Part shown: positions 31,126 through 39,301 of the stretch, one piece after another
Layout of the letters: each line of letters opens with the position of its first letter
Numbering within the stretch: position 1 is the first letter of the stretch
Notes under the pieces: generated by a model
What the model was told of the DNA's origin: nothing
Seen by the model: the letters and a program-made list of their open reading frames with translations, nothing else
Database searches by the model: none
Program-made: the position numbers and the translations under genes
NCBI GenBank assembly: GCA_964017195.1
Contig: OZ024887.1
Location: 9,302,160 to 9,366,159 of the forward strand
Length of the DNA: 64,000 nucleotides
From: Siderastrea radians
Lineage: Eukaryota; Cnidaria; Anthozoa; Scleractinia; Rhizangiidae
Direction of reading: 5' to 3'

Positions 31126-32925
31126 CTATCTATATTCAACCAATAATAATAAATTTTCTTTTACATATGATATTTGTGTTTCATCCGTCAGAAACATTGA
31201 TATTACATAATAAATTCCTATATTATGATTAATATCGAAATTTTGTTCTTTTTTTCCTATATCAGTCGAACTGAACCTATGTACAGAAGATTTTGTTGAA
31301 TCATTTGGATTTTCCTTTTTCAAAAAATGACTAATTGTATTATAATTACTTTGGTTTGTTTCATATATTATTTTAGCTTTTAATAATACATTACTTTTAT
31401 TCATAATTATTTTTTTATAACTATTTAATGAAAAATCACCATTGCCTTTTTCTTTGTTATGAAAACCATGAATATAATGAACGGGGCCAATCAAATTATA
31501 TCCGTTTAAAGAAATATCTGTTTCCATTACCATTTTCCCATTTTCAATAACAAAAGCGGTGTCATAGACACTTGGGTCAACATTTGAAATTGTTTCTTTA
31601 ACACCATAGACAATTAAATGACCAATTGTTAAAAACGATGGTTTACTGACTGTACCGTGCAGATCAAGATAAAGAAACTGTGGAGGTGAGCTACCACATC
31701 TGTGAAAATTGATTACTGTTTTGGTGTACGTTTCGAATGTTTTTGTTGCATAATTAGAAATTGAAATCGTCGTAGCTTGCGGGCTTACACTCAACTCATT
31801 CATTTCCGGCGGAAACCATTCAACGACAAAAGTATAGTAACCGACTGGAAGTTTATATAGGTTAAAACCGAGGCGTGACCGGTACTGGTTGGGTGAGTCT
31901 TTTTCAAACAGGAGTTGAAGAAAGTAAGCTTTTTTATTAATTTGATGTGGAGAATTAGGAAAATCGTTAATACCCAAAACCTTGATATTGTTTTCACTCG
32001 AAGATTCATCAGTGTCTTCCATCAAGTATCTGAAGGCGTCTCTTTTTTGACCCGAGTTAATAATCTGAGATTCATGAATTTTTTGAGTGACAATATCTTT
32101 CATAGTTGTTATTTCATTTTCCATTAACTCAACATTAACTGCTGATTTAGAATTTCTGTAATCGGTTTGTAAGTTAACAATTTTATTGTTATTTAAATTC
32201 AAGTCTCCAGACATACTTTTTGTGCCATCAAGTTTGAGATAATTTTTTTGTGTTTCAGTAATTCTTTTATTAACAAATTCTACACTTGTGGCGTCTTTTT
32301 GGTTTGATGGAAATTTGAGATTTACAATCGAATTGTTTTTCATATCAATATCAGCTCCTTTATCCAGTTTTTTCGCAAACTGATTATCGACATATTTTTT
32401 GTTTGTTGCTTGATCTGCCTGTACTGGGTCTTTTACGTTGTAGATTGTATTATTGTTCATATCAATACTTGCTTCCATTTTTCCACCTTCCTTTTTTGAA
32501 AGAAAGATATTTCTCGTGTCTTGATAGTTTATTACCTTTGTCAGATCACCGTGTACAGGATAAGGGTTGCTTTTTAATCGCAAAATATCGTACTTATTTT
32601 GCATGTCAATATCAGCAGAACCGCTGACACTACCCTGAGATCCAGGATCACCTTTATCGCCCTTATCGCCCTTATCGCCCTTGTCGCCCTTATCGCCTTT
32701 TAAACCCCGTGGTCCTTGTGCTCCCTCCTGACCTTGTGGTCCAGCGGGCCCTTTTTCTCCCCTTGGACCATAAGGACCTTGTGGTCCTCCAGGGCCTTTA
32801 TCACCCTTCGGTCCAGGAGGACCCTCAGGGCCAGGAGGACCACCTGGGCCAGGCGGACCCACTTTTCCACTTTTACTGGTTGTCGCTTGGCTAGTTCCAC
32901 CAATTTGGCCGTTGAATCTTCCCAT
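31126..32925 (-). CDS. Collagen-like spike / tail-fibre protein, 599 aa
   Basis: Probable receptor-binding spike of the virion. Residues about 23-99 are collagen Gly-X-Y triplets ([19 protein letters not shown] and a run of GDK), which would form a trimeric shaft. Four following segments repeat the pattern (S/D)IDMxNNxIxNL...A(T/S)...YVD, near residues 105, 153, 192 and 243, like the tail-fibre shaft repeats of bacteriophages. The C-terminal half is beta-rich (for example [19 protein letters not shown]) and would be the head. ATG at 32925 is directly preceded by ATATATA. The fibre of adenoviruses occupies the same role with an unrelated shaft. Exact ligand unknown. Confidence 0.75.
   Translation of the reverse strand: MGRFNGQIGGTSQATTSKSGKVGPPGPGGPPGPEGPPGPKGDKGPGGPQGPYGPRGEKGPAGPQGQEGAQGPRGLKGDKGDKGDKGDKGDKGDPGSQGSVSGSADIDMQNKYDILRLKSNPYPVHGDLTKVINYQDTRNIFLSKKEGGKMEASIDMNNNTIYNVKDPVQADQATNKKYVDNQFAKKLDKGADIDMKNNSIVNLKFPSNQKDATSVEFVNKRITETQKNYLKLDGTKSMSGDLNLNNNKIVNLQTDYRNSKSAVNVELMENEITTMKDIVTQKIHESQIINSGQKRDAFRYLMEDTDESSSENNIKVLGINDFPNSPHQINKKAYFLQLLFEKDSPNQYRSRLGFNLYKLPVGYYTFVVEWFPPEMNELSVSPQATTISISNYATKTFETYTKTVINFHRCGSSPPQFLYLDLHGTVSKPSFLTIGHLIVYGVKETISNVDPSVYDTAFVIENGKMVMETDISLNGYNLIGPVHYIHGFHNKEKGNGDFSLNSYKKIIMNKSNVLLKAKIIYETNQSNYNTISHFLKKENPNDSTKSSVHRFSSTDIGKKEQNFDINHNIGIYYVISMFLTDETQISYVKENLLLLVEYR
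32655..32700. repeat. 9 bp minisatellite (CCCTTATCG)n inside the spike gene
   Basis: Five near-perfect units encode the GDKGDKGDK run of the collagen shaft. Such in-frame repeats can change shaft length by slippage. Confidence 0.8.
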
Positions 32926-32932
32926 TATATAT
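32926..32932 (-). promoter_or_regulatory. ATATATA box before the spike gene
   Basis: TATATAT on the plus strand abuts the spike ATG (32925). One of a set of similar boxes directly upstream of Polinton virion genes. Confidence 0.4.
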
Positions 32933-32948
32933 CTTCATCAAAATTTTT

Positions 32949-33557
32949 TTAAATTAATTTTTGGGGTTGGTCATAGTAAAGGAAAGAATATTTTTCATCG
33001 GTGGCGCGATCTAAAACCTCATGATCCACACCTATTTCGTTTGCAATTCGTTTGTTTTCTTTTGGATCTAATCTGAAAATACAACGATGGCTGCAGTTAA
33101 CACGGATGTCTTTCGGCACCTTGTAAAAGGTTTGAGAGAGGTAAATAACGCAGCAGTTTTTGTGCCGCCCGTTGATAAAATAATTAATGATATCGTTTTG
33201 GTTTTTTTCGCAAACAAGATCATCAAAAATAACTATTTTTTGGTTGTCCACCGGAAGCTCTTCGAGTGGAATGATTTCATCACCATGAGCCTCGATAACC
33301 TCATAACCAACCTGGGGGTTGATTTTTTCAGCAAAGTCCTGCAAAAGATTCTGATATTTGTTCTGGTGCAGGTTTTTTGAAAAGAGGTAAATTTTATCAT
33401 ACTTCAACAACTTGTGAAGCATATGCAGTAATATGTTTGTTTTGCCAGAATTACTGGGACCGCAAATTAACATTCTAAAAACATCTGCTGGCATGCAAGG
33501 GTGGCCTTGTTTGTAGTTACTTTTAGGAGAACCTGGGTCATAATTTGGAATCTTCAT
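32949..33557 (-). CDS. Genome-packaging ATPase (FtsK/HerA type), 202 aa
   Basis: Pumps the DNA into the capsid. Walker A is GPSNSGKT at residues 33-40, Walker B IVIFDD at 108-113, followed by a YLSQTF sensor-like motif near 138-143. The length of about 200 residues is usual for Polinton ATPases. The gene diverges from the 328-aa gene with a 34 bp spacer holding TATATATTA, so one box could serve both. It ends 23 bp before the spike start on the same strand. Confidence 0.93.
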   Translation of the reverse strand: MKIPNYDPGSPKSNYKQGHPCMPADVFRMLICGPSNSGKTNILLHMLHKLLKYDKIYLFSKNLHQNKYQNLLQDFAEKINPQVGYEVIEAHGDEIIPLEELPVDNQKIVIFDDLVCEKNQNDIINYFINGRHKNCCVIYLSQTFYKVPKDIRVNCSHRCIFRLDPKENKRIANEIGVDHEVLDRATDEKYSFLYYDQPQKLI

Positions 33558-33570
33558 TTTTCTTTCGTTT

Positions 33571-33580
33571 CTATATATTA
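33571..33580. promoter_or_regulatory. Shared CTATATATTA box between divergent genes
   Basis: It lies 11 bp before the ATG at 33592 (plus) and 13 bp before the ATPase ATG at 33557 (minus). The core TATATA reads the same both ways. Confidence 0.5.
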
Positions 33581-33591
33581 ACGCTGGAAAT

Positions 33592-34578
33592 ATGTCGATG
33601 AAAAAATGGCGTAAGTTGGCTGAAGAAAAGGCGAAGCTAAATCAACAAACAAAAGAAATTCACCAAAAATTTAAAATGAATAAAATAAACAAAGAGTTTG
33701 GTCAGCTTTCAGGAGAAGAGTTTTTTAAACCAATTACAAAAAGGCTTGATCAAAATAGCACCACTGTGGAAGAAGAGGAGGAAGAAGAGGAGCAGGAAGT
33801 TCCTGATTACACAATGGATGAATTTGACGAAACTTACCCTTTTGGTGATGAATTCAGACCGGACGCACCCACACCAGCACCATCACCAACACCATCACCA
33901 CCACCACCATCACCACCACCACCCTCATATCAAGAAGTTGTTGATGATGATGATGATTTTCCACCACCACCACCCCAATCGCTGATGGAAGAAAAAAAAT
34001 CCACACGTAAAGAGTGGGAGGAGCCGGAAGCGGTTAAAACAGAATATTCCTATGAATCAATCCTATTGCAAACAGTCAATCAACTAATTACGAAATTTGG
34101 AAATGATCCCAATTACAAAGTAAAAAGTAAAAAATCTCCATTATTTGGTTATTCAATTGAAGACCTCAAAAAAGTAAGAGATGGAATTTTTGCGAAAAGA
34201 GGGGTACCAAAAACAGTTTTTGAGAAACAGTTACAGGCGGGGAAGTATAGACTGAAGTCCACTCCCCCACAAGAAAAAAGAGAAACTACTCCAACCCCTT
34301 TAGAAAAAGCTGTTATGAGCCGAAGACCCGCTTTTGAACTTTCTGACGATGAAGATGACTTTTCAAAACAGGATTGGGAAACCGAAGGAAGCGGCATCGC
34401 TGATGAAGCTGAAGAATTGATCAACCAACTTAATTTGAGCTTAGGATCAATAAAAGCAGTAAATAGCTCAATAAGACTAAAAAATCAGGTATCATATCTT
34501 CTTGATTCACTTGTTGAACTCGGCACAATTAAAAAAAAGGAAAAGAAAAAAATTATTTCTAATTATATAAAACAATAA
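33592..34578 (+). CDS. Acidic, proline-rich Polinton protein with PPxY motif, 328 aa
   Basis: I do not recognise a folded domain. N-terminal 55 residues are basic and helical (KKWRKLAEEKAKLNQQ), then a Glu run (about 60-67), a Pro/Ser/Thr run with PTPAP and PPPPSYQEVV (PPSY at 110-113), an Asp run, and a C-terminal helical part ending LGTIKKKEKKKIISNYIKQ. PPxY motifs bind WW domains and, in viruses with envelopes or membrane steps, recruit NEDD4-type ligases and ESCRT; adenovirus pVI also carries one. The gene stands first in the virion block and its stop overlaps the penton start (TAATG), so the two are probably translated from one message. Confidence 0.7.
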   Translation: MSMKKWRKLAEEKAKLNQQTKEIHQKFKMNKINKEFGQLSGEEFFKPITKRLDQNSTTVEEEEEEEEQEVPDYTMDEFDETYPFGDEFRPDAPTPAPSPTPSPPPPSPPPPSYQEVVDDDDDFPPPPPQSLMEEKKSTRKEWEEPEAVKTEYSYESILLQTVNQLITKFGNDPNYKVKSKKSPLFGYSIEDLKKVRDGIFAKRGVPKTVFEKQLQAGKYRLKSTPPQEKRETTPTPLEKAVMSRRPAFELSDDEDDFSKQDWETEGSGIADEAEELINQLNLSLGSIKAVNSSIRLKNQVSYLLDSLVELGTIKKKEKKKIISNYIKQ

Positions 34579-35339
34579 TGGGCTTTATCATACCGCTTGA
34601 CTCGAGCCTTGCAAAATTTGAAAGAGGTGGAGAAAGAAATGTTTCACACGATTTTACAGTGAAGTTTCATCCTCCAATCGAATTGGGTGGAGGAAACTAT
34701 AAAGCTGCGCTAAACAGACTTATCACAATGAGTTACTCGTGGAATAATATCGATTCAAGTTTTAATAACAACAAAATTCGTTGGAAGAAAAAAACAGAAC
34801 AAGCGTGGAAGACCTTAACTTTCCCGAATGGAATGTATAATTACGCAAGAATCAACACATTCATTCAGCAACACACCGGTAAAGTAGACCCAACAAAAGA
34901 AGATAGCGCTTACATTTTCACAATACATTTCGAGTTTTCAACTTATAAAATTTTAATTCTAGTGCACCCAGATTATGAGCTTGACTTGTCTCAAGGAAAT
35001 TTCAATGAATTGCTTGGTTATAATAAAAGAATCTTGACTGGTCCTAGTTTTGGAGATAAAGTTCCAAATATCACAAGAGGTGTTGATTGGGTATATTTGC
35101 ACTGCGATCTTATCTCAAATCAAATAAACAATGTTCCAAGCGATTTGTTATACAGTTTCTCAACAGCAGATCTTCGTGTTAGCTTTCCATTTCAAAAAGA
35201 GCCGCATCGACTTGAGTGGCAACCTGTTAATAAAAGTGCAATAAATGAAATAAGGGTTTGGGTTACAGACGGAAGAAACAATATCCTGAATCTCAACGGG
35301 ACAGACATTGCAATAAACTTAATGATTGAAAAAGAGTAA
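34578..35339 (+). CDS. Penton (minor capsid) protein, 253 aa
   Basis: Matches Polinton penton proteins: opening MGFIIPLDSSLAKFERGG, then HDFTVKFHPPIELGGGNYKA, ALNRLITMSYSWNNI and a C-terminal strand GTDIAINLMIEKE. A single jelly-roll fold forming the pentamers at capsid vertices. The ATG overlaps the upstream stop codon by one base. It is followed by the 115-aa gene and the major capsid gene in the same direction. Confidence 0.85.
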   Translation: MGFIIPLDSSLAKFERGGERNVSHDFTVKFHPPIELGGGNYKAALNRLITMSYSWNNIDSSFNNNKIRWKKKTEQAWKTLTFPNGMYNYARINTFIQQHTGKVDPTKEDSAYIFTIHFEFSTYKILILVHPDYELDLSQGNFNELLGYNKRILTGPSFGDKVPNITRGVDWVYLHCDLISNQINNVPSDLLYSFSTADLRVSFPFQKEPHRLEWQPVNKSAINEIRVWVTDGRNNILNLNGTDIAINLMIEKE

Positions 35340-35351
35340 AGTTTTTTTTGG

Positions 35352-35363
35352 TATAATATATAA
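35352..35363 (+). promoter_or_regulatory. TATAATATATAA box before the 115-aa gene
   Basis: Ends 2 bp before the ATG at 35366. Member of the Polinton TATA-box set. Confidence 0.5.
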
Positions 35364-35365
35364 TC

Positions 35366-35713
35366 ATGAATCATCCGAGTGAGCGGACAAGATTCTTTGA
35401 TGAAAACATCGGAAGTTATCGATATAAACACAAAGGGTCAGGTGTGAAACGTGACACCTTTATGACCATCGGTAAAGTATTCAAAAAAAATAAGAAAACT
35501 GCTGAAAAAGAGAGTCAAAAACAAAAACCTTTGTCTCAGGGGGCAAAAAAGAAACTTGAAAATATTTTGCAAAACAAACTACTAATAAAATCAGATTCTG
35601 TTGAAAAAGGTCCGGAAAAAATATGGAAAATACTGCAAGAGCGAAAAAAACGAAAACCTTTGTCACAAGATGCTCAAACGAAATTAAATCGAATTTTGGC
35701 AAACAAAATTTGA
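35366..35713 (+). CDS. Small basic Polinton protein with internal duplication, 115 aa
   Basis: Lysine-rich and helical, no recognised domain. Two copies of a 20-residue unit are visible: KPLSQGAKKKLENILQNKL near residue 53 and KPLSQDAQTKLNRILANKI at the C-terminus. The location between penton and major capsid protein and the basic charge suggest a virion core or cement protein that binds DNA; this is inference. Confidence 0.65.
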   Translation: MNHPSERTRFFDENIGSYRYKHKGSGVKRDTFMTIGKVFKKNKKTAEKESQKQKPLSQGAKKKLENILQNKLLIKSDSVEKGPEKIWKILQERKKRKPLSQDAQTKLNRILANKI

Positions 35714-35730
35714 TTAAAAAAATTTTTTTC

Positions 35731-35740
35731 TATAAATGTA
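35731..35740 (+). promoter_or_regulatory. TATAAATGTA box before the major capsid gene
   Basis: 12 bp upstream of the ATG at 35753, after an A/T tract. Confidence 0.5.
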
Positions 35741-35752
35741 ATAAGCGCTAAC

Positions 35753-36958
35753 ATGTTCAGAACTCAACCATACCTCGAGAATACAACAGACGTTCAAATT
35801 AATTTAAACACCCCGATCACACTCCCTGCGAACAACCAATTTCAAACAAAGAGGGGATACAAATTCACTGTGACAGACCGGAACAATTTTTATGACTGGT
35901 ACAACGCTTATTTCCGAGTTGATTTTAAATTTGAAGCTAAAGCAAACGGAGCCAACATTGGCGCTGACACCCAATCAGCTCCAATCAACGGTTCTTTCTC
36001 ATTGATAAAAAGTTTAAAAATAAGTTCAGCGGGAAAAAAACTGTACGAGGCGGATAATATCCACAAAGGTATTTTCATCAAAAATCTGCTTGATTTTTCA
36101 GAGGATTATTCAAGAAGCGTGGCCAAAAATCAATTTTGGTATCTTGATGAAGATGCCACCACAGTAACTGATGGCAATGCAACGAACAAAGGAGGAATTC
36201 GATCAAGGGCGCTTCTATCACATCAAGGTTTGATGGTTAAGACGATTATCCCTTTGAACAGATACTCCTTCTTCGAAGGTCTTTCCGACAGGCTACTGCC
36301 GCCGTTACAACTTGAGTTTGAAATTGAACTGCAAAACGATGAAGAAATGATTTGGCAAAACGATGGAACAGCTCGAAGAATTGTTGTCCGTAAATTCGAA
36401 TTGTGGGCCCCCCAATTACATTTCACTGGTCAAGGACAAACCCTGGCCAATGAAAATTTCTTGAAACCAACCCAGTGGAAATACCTGAATGAAAATTTGC
36501 ATAGCAGCAGCTCTCGAAGGGAAGCGAATGGTACGTGGTTGATAACACCTGGGGTAAAAGACCCCAAGCATGTATTTGTATTTATTCAACAAACAAGGAA
36601 ACAAAATGCTTACACACAGAACCCTTACATTTTTGACACATTTGATATCGATGGTGATGACTCAGCAAGATTGGACACTTGCCGCCTTAAGTACGGCACA
36701 ACATTTTACCCTGAGCTTGATTACGACAATGATTTTAAAATAAGAATTTTGAATGATTTGATCAATTTCAGATACAGAAAGAACGACTACAACACCGGTG
36801 TTCAGCTGCAGCTTGACAATTTTGAGAAGTTATACCCAATTATCTATTTTGATCTACGAAACACCAAAGAAAGTGTGACAGACGATCCGAAGCAGCTCGA
36901 ATTCCATTACAGACTGAATGAAGCCGCTAACGCTCAGGATTATATTATCTTCGCATAG
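35753..36958 (+). CDS. Major capsid protein (double jelly roll), 401 aa
   Basis: Forms the hexon-like trimers of the capsid. Features shared with Polinton major capsid proteins: early PANNQFQTKRGYKFTV and NNFYDWYNAYFRVDFKF, then IPLNRYSFFEGLSDRLLPP, QLEFEIELQNDEEMIW, a DPKHVFVFIQQ strand and the C-terminal YPIIYFDLRN. Length is in the usual range for the cnidarian branch. The stop is TAG; the same frame then stays open for 20 codons to a second TAG. Confidence 0.9.
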   Translation: MFRTQPYLENTTDVQINLNTPITLPANNQFQTKRGYKFTVTDRNNFYDWYNAYFRVDFKFEAKANGANIGADTQSAPINGSFSLIKSLKISSAGKKLYEADNIHKGIFIKNLLDFSEDYSRSVAKNQFWYLDEDATTVTDGNATNKGGIRSRALLSHQGLMVKTIIPLNRYSFFEGLSDRLLPPLQLEFEIELQNDEEMIWQNDGTARRIVVRKFELWAPQLHFTGQGQTLANENFLKPTQWKYLNENLHSSSSRREANGTWLITPGVKDPKHVFVFIQQTRKQNAYTQNPYIFDTFDIDGDDSARLDTCRLKYGTTFYPELDYDNDFKIRILNDLINFRYRKNDYNTGVQLQLDNFEKLYPIIYFDLRNTKESVTDDPKQLEFHYRLNEAANAQDYIIFA

Positions 36959-37050
36959 GTTTTGAATGAAAAAGAATTCGTGCTAAAGCAAATTGGTAAT
37001 GAGCTTGTCGCCGACGTTTAGACAAATGAAAAATTCAAAAAAATTTTAAA

Positions 37051-37059
37051 TATAATATA
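37051..37059 (+). promoter_or_regulatory. TATAATATA box before the 235-aa gene
   Basis: 6 bp upstream of the ATG at 37066. Same motif as before the 115-aa gene. Confidence 0.5.
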
Positions 37060-37065
37060 CACACG

Positions 37066-37773
37066 ATGAGCACAACTTATCATCCATTTAAAATCGCGCT
37101 GACTGATGGCCAGAAAAAAAAACTTCAAAAAGCTTATGTAACAAAGATACCTGTTGGTCTGAAAGTCAAACCAGACCAAATTGGGCGTGGTGACGAACTT
37201 TTTCTCACTGAAACTCAAATCAAGCGATTGAAAAAAAGATCGGCGGCAGGGAAAGGAATGGTAATAAAATTAAGCCAGACACAGCTTCAGAACACTGCGC
37301 AGCGTGGTGGAAATTTGTTTTCTGCTATGTTAGGTTTGGCACGACCTTTGATAAAGCCAGCCCTTGGAGCATTAGCGAGTGCAGGTTTGAGTTTTGGCGC
37401 TGAAAAGGTGCTGAAAAAGATATTTGGAAATGGTTTTGGACCAAGGGAAATTGAGCTTTATAAAATTGTCCAGCAAATGACTCCAGCCCAGAAAAAAGAG
37501 GCAAAACAATATCTTGTTGGAAAAGGTTTGGTGAAAGGAGGCGGCGCACAATACGGCGGTTTCCTTGGTATGTTAGCGTCTATCGGAGTACCTTTGGCCC
37601 TTGATTTGGTCAGAAAAATAATTGGAAAAGGTATGCAAACGCAACCACCACCGCCACCACCACGAACAAGACGATCACCAGGAATACCAAAAGGCAAAGG
37701 GATGCAAATTCAACCTCCACCTTTTTATGGAACTTGGGAGGATTATTATCGTTTAAAAAAAACTGAAATTTGA
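37066..37773 (+). CDS. Adenovirus core/pX-like hydrophobic virion protein, 235 aa
   Basis: N-terminal part is basic (ALTDGQKKKLQKAYVTK, LFLTETQIKRLKKRSAAGKG), followed by a first small-residue hydrophobic stretch (LIKPALGALASAGLSFGAE) and a second one, GGFLGMLASIGVPLALDLV, near residues 164-182. Glycine-hydrophobic segments of this kind also occur in adenovirus pX/mu and pVI. It then has a Pro-rich tail with GKGMQ(T/I)QPPP twice. Likely a minor core or membrane-active component. Its last codons contain a run of eight A, where the protease frame takes over. Confidence 0.75.
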   Translation: MSTTYHPFKIALTDGQKKKLQKAYVTKIPVGLKVKPDQIGRGDELFLTETQIKRLKKRSAAGKGMVIKLSQTQLQNTAQRGGNLFSAMLGLARPLIKPALGALASAGLSFGAEKVLKKIFGNGFGPREIELYKIVQQMTPAQKKEAKQYLVGKGLVKGGGAQYGGFLGMLASIGVPLALDLVRKIIGKGMQTQPPPPPPRTRRSPGIPKGKGMQIQPPPFYGTWEDYYRLKKTEI

Positions 37774-38206
37774 AGATAAACCTCTTTCCAACATTGACCT
37801 GAGAAAATGGTGCAACTTTTTACGAATTCCAATAAAAGGTCTTTTTAGCAGAAACGAAACAAAACCTTTGTTTCATTCTCCATGTATTATAAACTTGGAT
37901 AATTTCGGAAGTTTAGGAACTCACTGGGTATGTTGTTGGCCAAAAGGAAAAGGTCTTTACGAGTATTTCGATTCATTTGGGCTTCCACCACCTTTGGAAT
38001 GGGAAAAAGAAATGTCAATGCATGGGATGACACATTTTTTCAGAAATGACAACCAAATTCAATGGGAACAAAGTGTGAGATGTGGTTATTACTGCCTTCT
38101 CTTTTTAAACGAAAGAAATAAAGGAACAAGTTTTGCCGATATTTTAAAAATGTTCTCCAACGATTTACTTCAAAACGAGGAAATAGTGAAAAATTATTTT
38201 TCTTAA
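37757..38206 (+). CDS. Adenain-type cysteine protease, no AUG start seen
   Basis: Cleaves virion precursors. The catalytic set is clear: GTHWVCCW (His), YEYFDSFG (Asp), and QSVRCGYYC (Gln and nucleophile Cys), in the adenovirus-protease order. Family-like sequence begins at about 37787 (LSNIDLRKW), yet there is no in-frame ATG before the His; the frame is open only from 37757, overlapping the last codons of the 235-aa gene across an A8 run. The options are a one-base slip or indel in A8, initiation at a non-AUG codon, or a lost start. I give the whole open frame; a TTG at 37868 would remove the conserved N-terminus and is unlikely to be the true start. Confidence 0.8.
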   Translation, partial: KKLKFEDKPLSNIDLRKWCNFLRIPIKGLFSRNETKPLFHSPCIINLDNFGSLGTHWVCCWPKGKGLYEYFDSFGLPPPLEWEKEMSMHGMTHFFRNDNQIQWEQSVRCGYYCLLFLNERNKGTSFADILKMFSNDLLQNEEIVKNYFS

Positions 38207-38207
38207 A

Positions 38208-38218
38208 ATATATATATA
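38208..38218 (+). promoter_or_regulatory. ATATATATATA box before the zinc-ribbon/PLA2 gene
   Basis: 2 bp upstream of ATG 38221. It argues that the gene starts there and not at the later ATG 38321. Confidence 0.5.
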
Positions 38219-38220
38219 CA

Positions 38221-38343
38221 ATGGAAGTGTACTGTGTGAAAGAAAAGCGGCACACACCCAATGTAAAGGGGACCGAAAAAGTTATAATCACAAAGAACAA
38301 TCGAAAACTCTTGAAAGTAAATGCGCAAGTTGTGGAAAAATGA
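38221..38343 (+). pseudogene. Zinc-ribbon N-terminus (DUF5679-like), frameshifted
   Basis: ATG at 38221 behind a TATATATA box opens MEVYCVKEKRHTPNVKGTEK and on to ITKNNRKLLK, which resembles the YCVKCKKK...NPK-V-TKNGR-AL-G pattern of DUF5679 zinc ribbons. The frame stops at 38343. The expected second CxxC (CASCGKM) is present in another frame at 38322-38342. Together with the PLA2 frame that follows, this suggests one original protein now split by small indels between about 38310 and 38400. Confidence 0.5.
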
Positions 38344-39301
38344 AATCAAGTTTTTTGCCGGGAAACTAGGTGAGCCCTCCCTTGCGGAGGGCAGTGGAAT
38401 ATTCGGCGATGTTGCTATGGCAGTTGGTGATCTTGCAATTACAAAAGGAATCCCTTATCTTGCGAAAAAAAGTGTTGAAGCTGGAAGATATTACGCTTCT
38501 GAAGCAATGAGAGACCCCAAACTGCAAAAGAAAGCAATAAATTACACACTTGACAAAGCCCGCCCAGTCATTCAAAAAGTTGGAAGTGAAATGTTAAATC
38601 AACTTTCAACTAAAGTTCGACCAAACCAACGTTACAAAACTGACAGACCTGATTTGGATGGAGCTGGGTTTGATATACATGCAGCAATTGGAAAATTTCC
38701 GAAACCAAAAAAAGGTTGGACATTGCCGGGACATAATTTCACAGGGCCATATAACCCTCTTGAAAAGCAGGTAAAATACAACCCAGAAACGGGTGAAATT
38801 CTGGAAATATATCAACCACCAACAGGTGCAACAGATGCGATTGCTATGCAACACGATGTTGATTATGATGTTTGTTCCAACCGTGAAAAAAAGTATGGTG
38901 AAAATCTCAAAAAATGCAAACTCAAAGCGGATAAAAAAATGGTGAAGTCTCTTGACGCAGTTCCTTACAAACAGAGGCAGTGGGGTCATGCAGCTGCAAG
39001 AAATGCAATTAATGCTAAACAAAAGTTAGGGTTGGGTTTGAAAAAACAAAAAGGGACTGGTGTTTTGGACAAACCGTTGGAAGCAGTAAATTTTGCTGAA
39101 ACTTTGACAAAAAAAATGATTCCTTCCACAAAACCTGTGTTCGATCGGTATTGGTCAGGTGATATTGCAAAAAATGCTTTCACAGGACCAACTGGTGTCA
39201 CAAGCAAGAAATTTTGGACTCATCCGAAAAAAGGTACTGTCATGCGTTTGGTGAAAAATCCGAAAACAGGTAAATATGAAAATGTTTATGAAGAACCTTG
39301 A
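38321..39301 (+). CDS. Virion protein with phospholipase A2 domain, 326 aa in this frame
   Basis: Residues about 130-190 are a parvovirus-VP1-like secreted PLA2 core: a calcium-loop-like LPGHNFTGPYNPL (135-147) and the catalytic HD with following Tyr in MQHDVDYDVC (H178, D179, Y182). Parvoviruses use such a domain to leave the endosome. The N-terminal GIPYLAKKSVEAGRYYASEA region is helical and recalls adenovirus pVI-type membrane-active helices. The C-terminus has TGPTGVTSKKFW. The ATG at 38321 lies within a region that in another frame continues the zinc ribbon, so the true N-terminus is probably at 38221. The last 16 bp overlap the end of the convergent zinc-ribbon gene. Confidence 0.82.
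   Translation: MRKLWKNEIKFFAGKLGEPSLAEGSGIFGDVAMAVGDLAITKGIPYLAKKSVEAGRYYASEAMRDPKLQKKAINYTLDKARPVIQKVGSEMLNQLSTKVRPNQRYKTDRPDLDGAGFDIHAAIGKFPKPKKGWTLPGHNFTGPYNPLEKQVKYNPETGEILEIYQPPTGATDAIAMQHDVDYDVCSNREKKYGENLKKCKLKADKKMVKSLDAVPYKQRQWGHAAARNAINAKQKLGLGLKKQKGTGVLDKPLEAVNFAETLTKKMIPSTKPVFDRYWSGDIAKNAFTGPTGVTSKKFWTHPKKGTVMRLVKNPKTGKYENVYEEP

Noticed and set aside
32700..32952. Coding frames opposite the collagen region
   Set aside because: Open by chance because Gly-Pro-Lys codons leave few stops on the other strand.
33698..33985. His-rich protein in another frame
   Set aside because: Shadow of the proline-rich stretch of the 328-aa Polinton gene (CCA/CAC codons).
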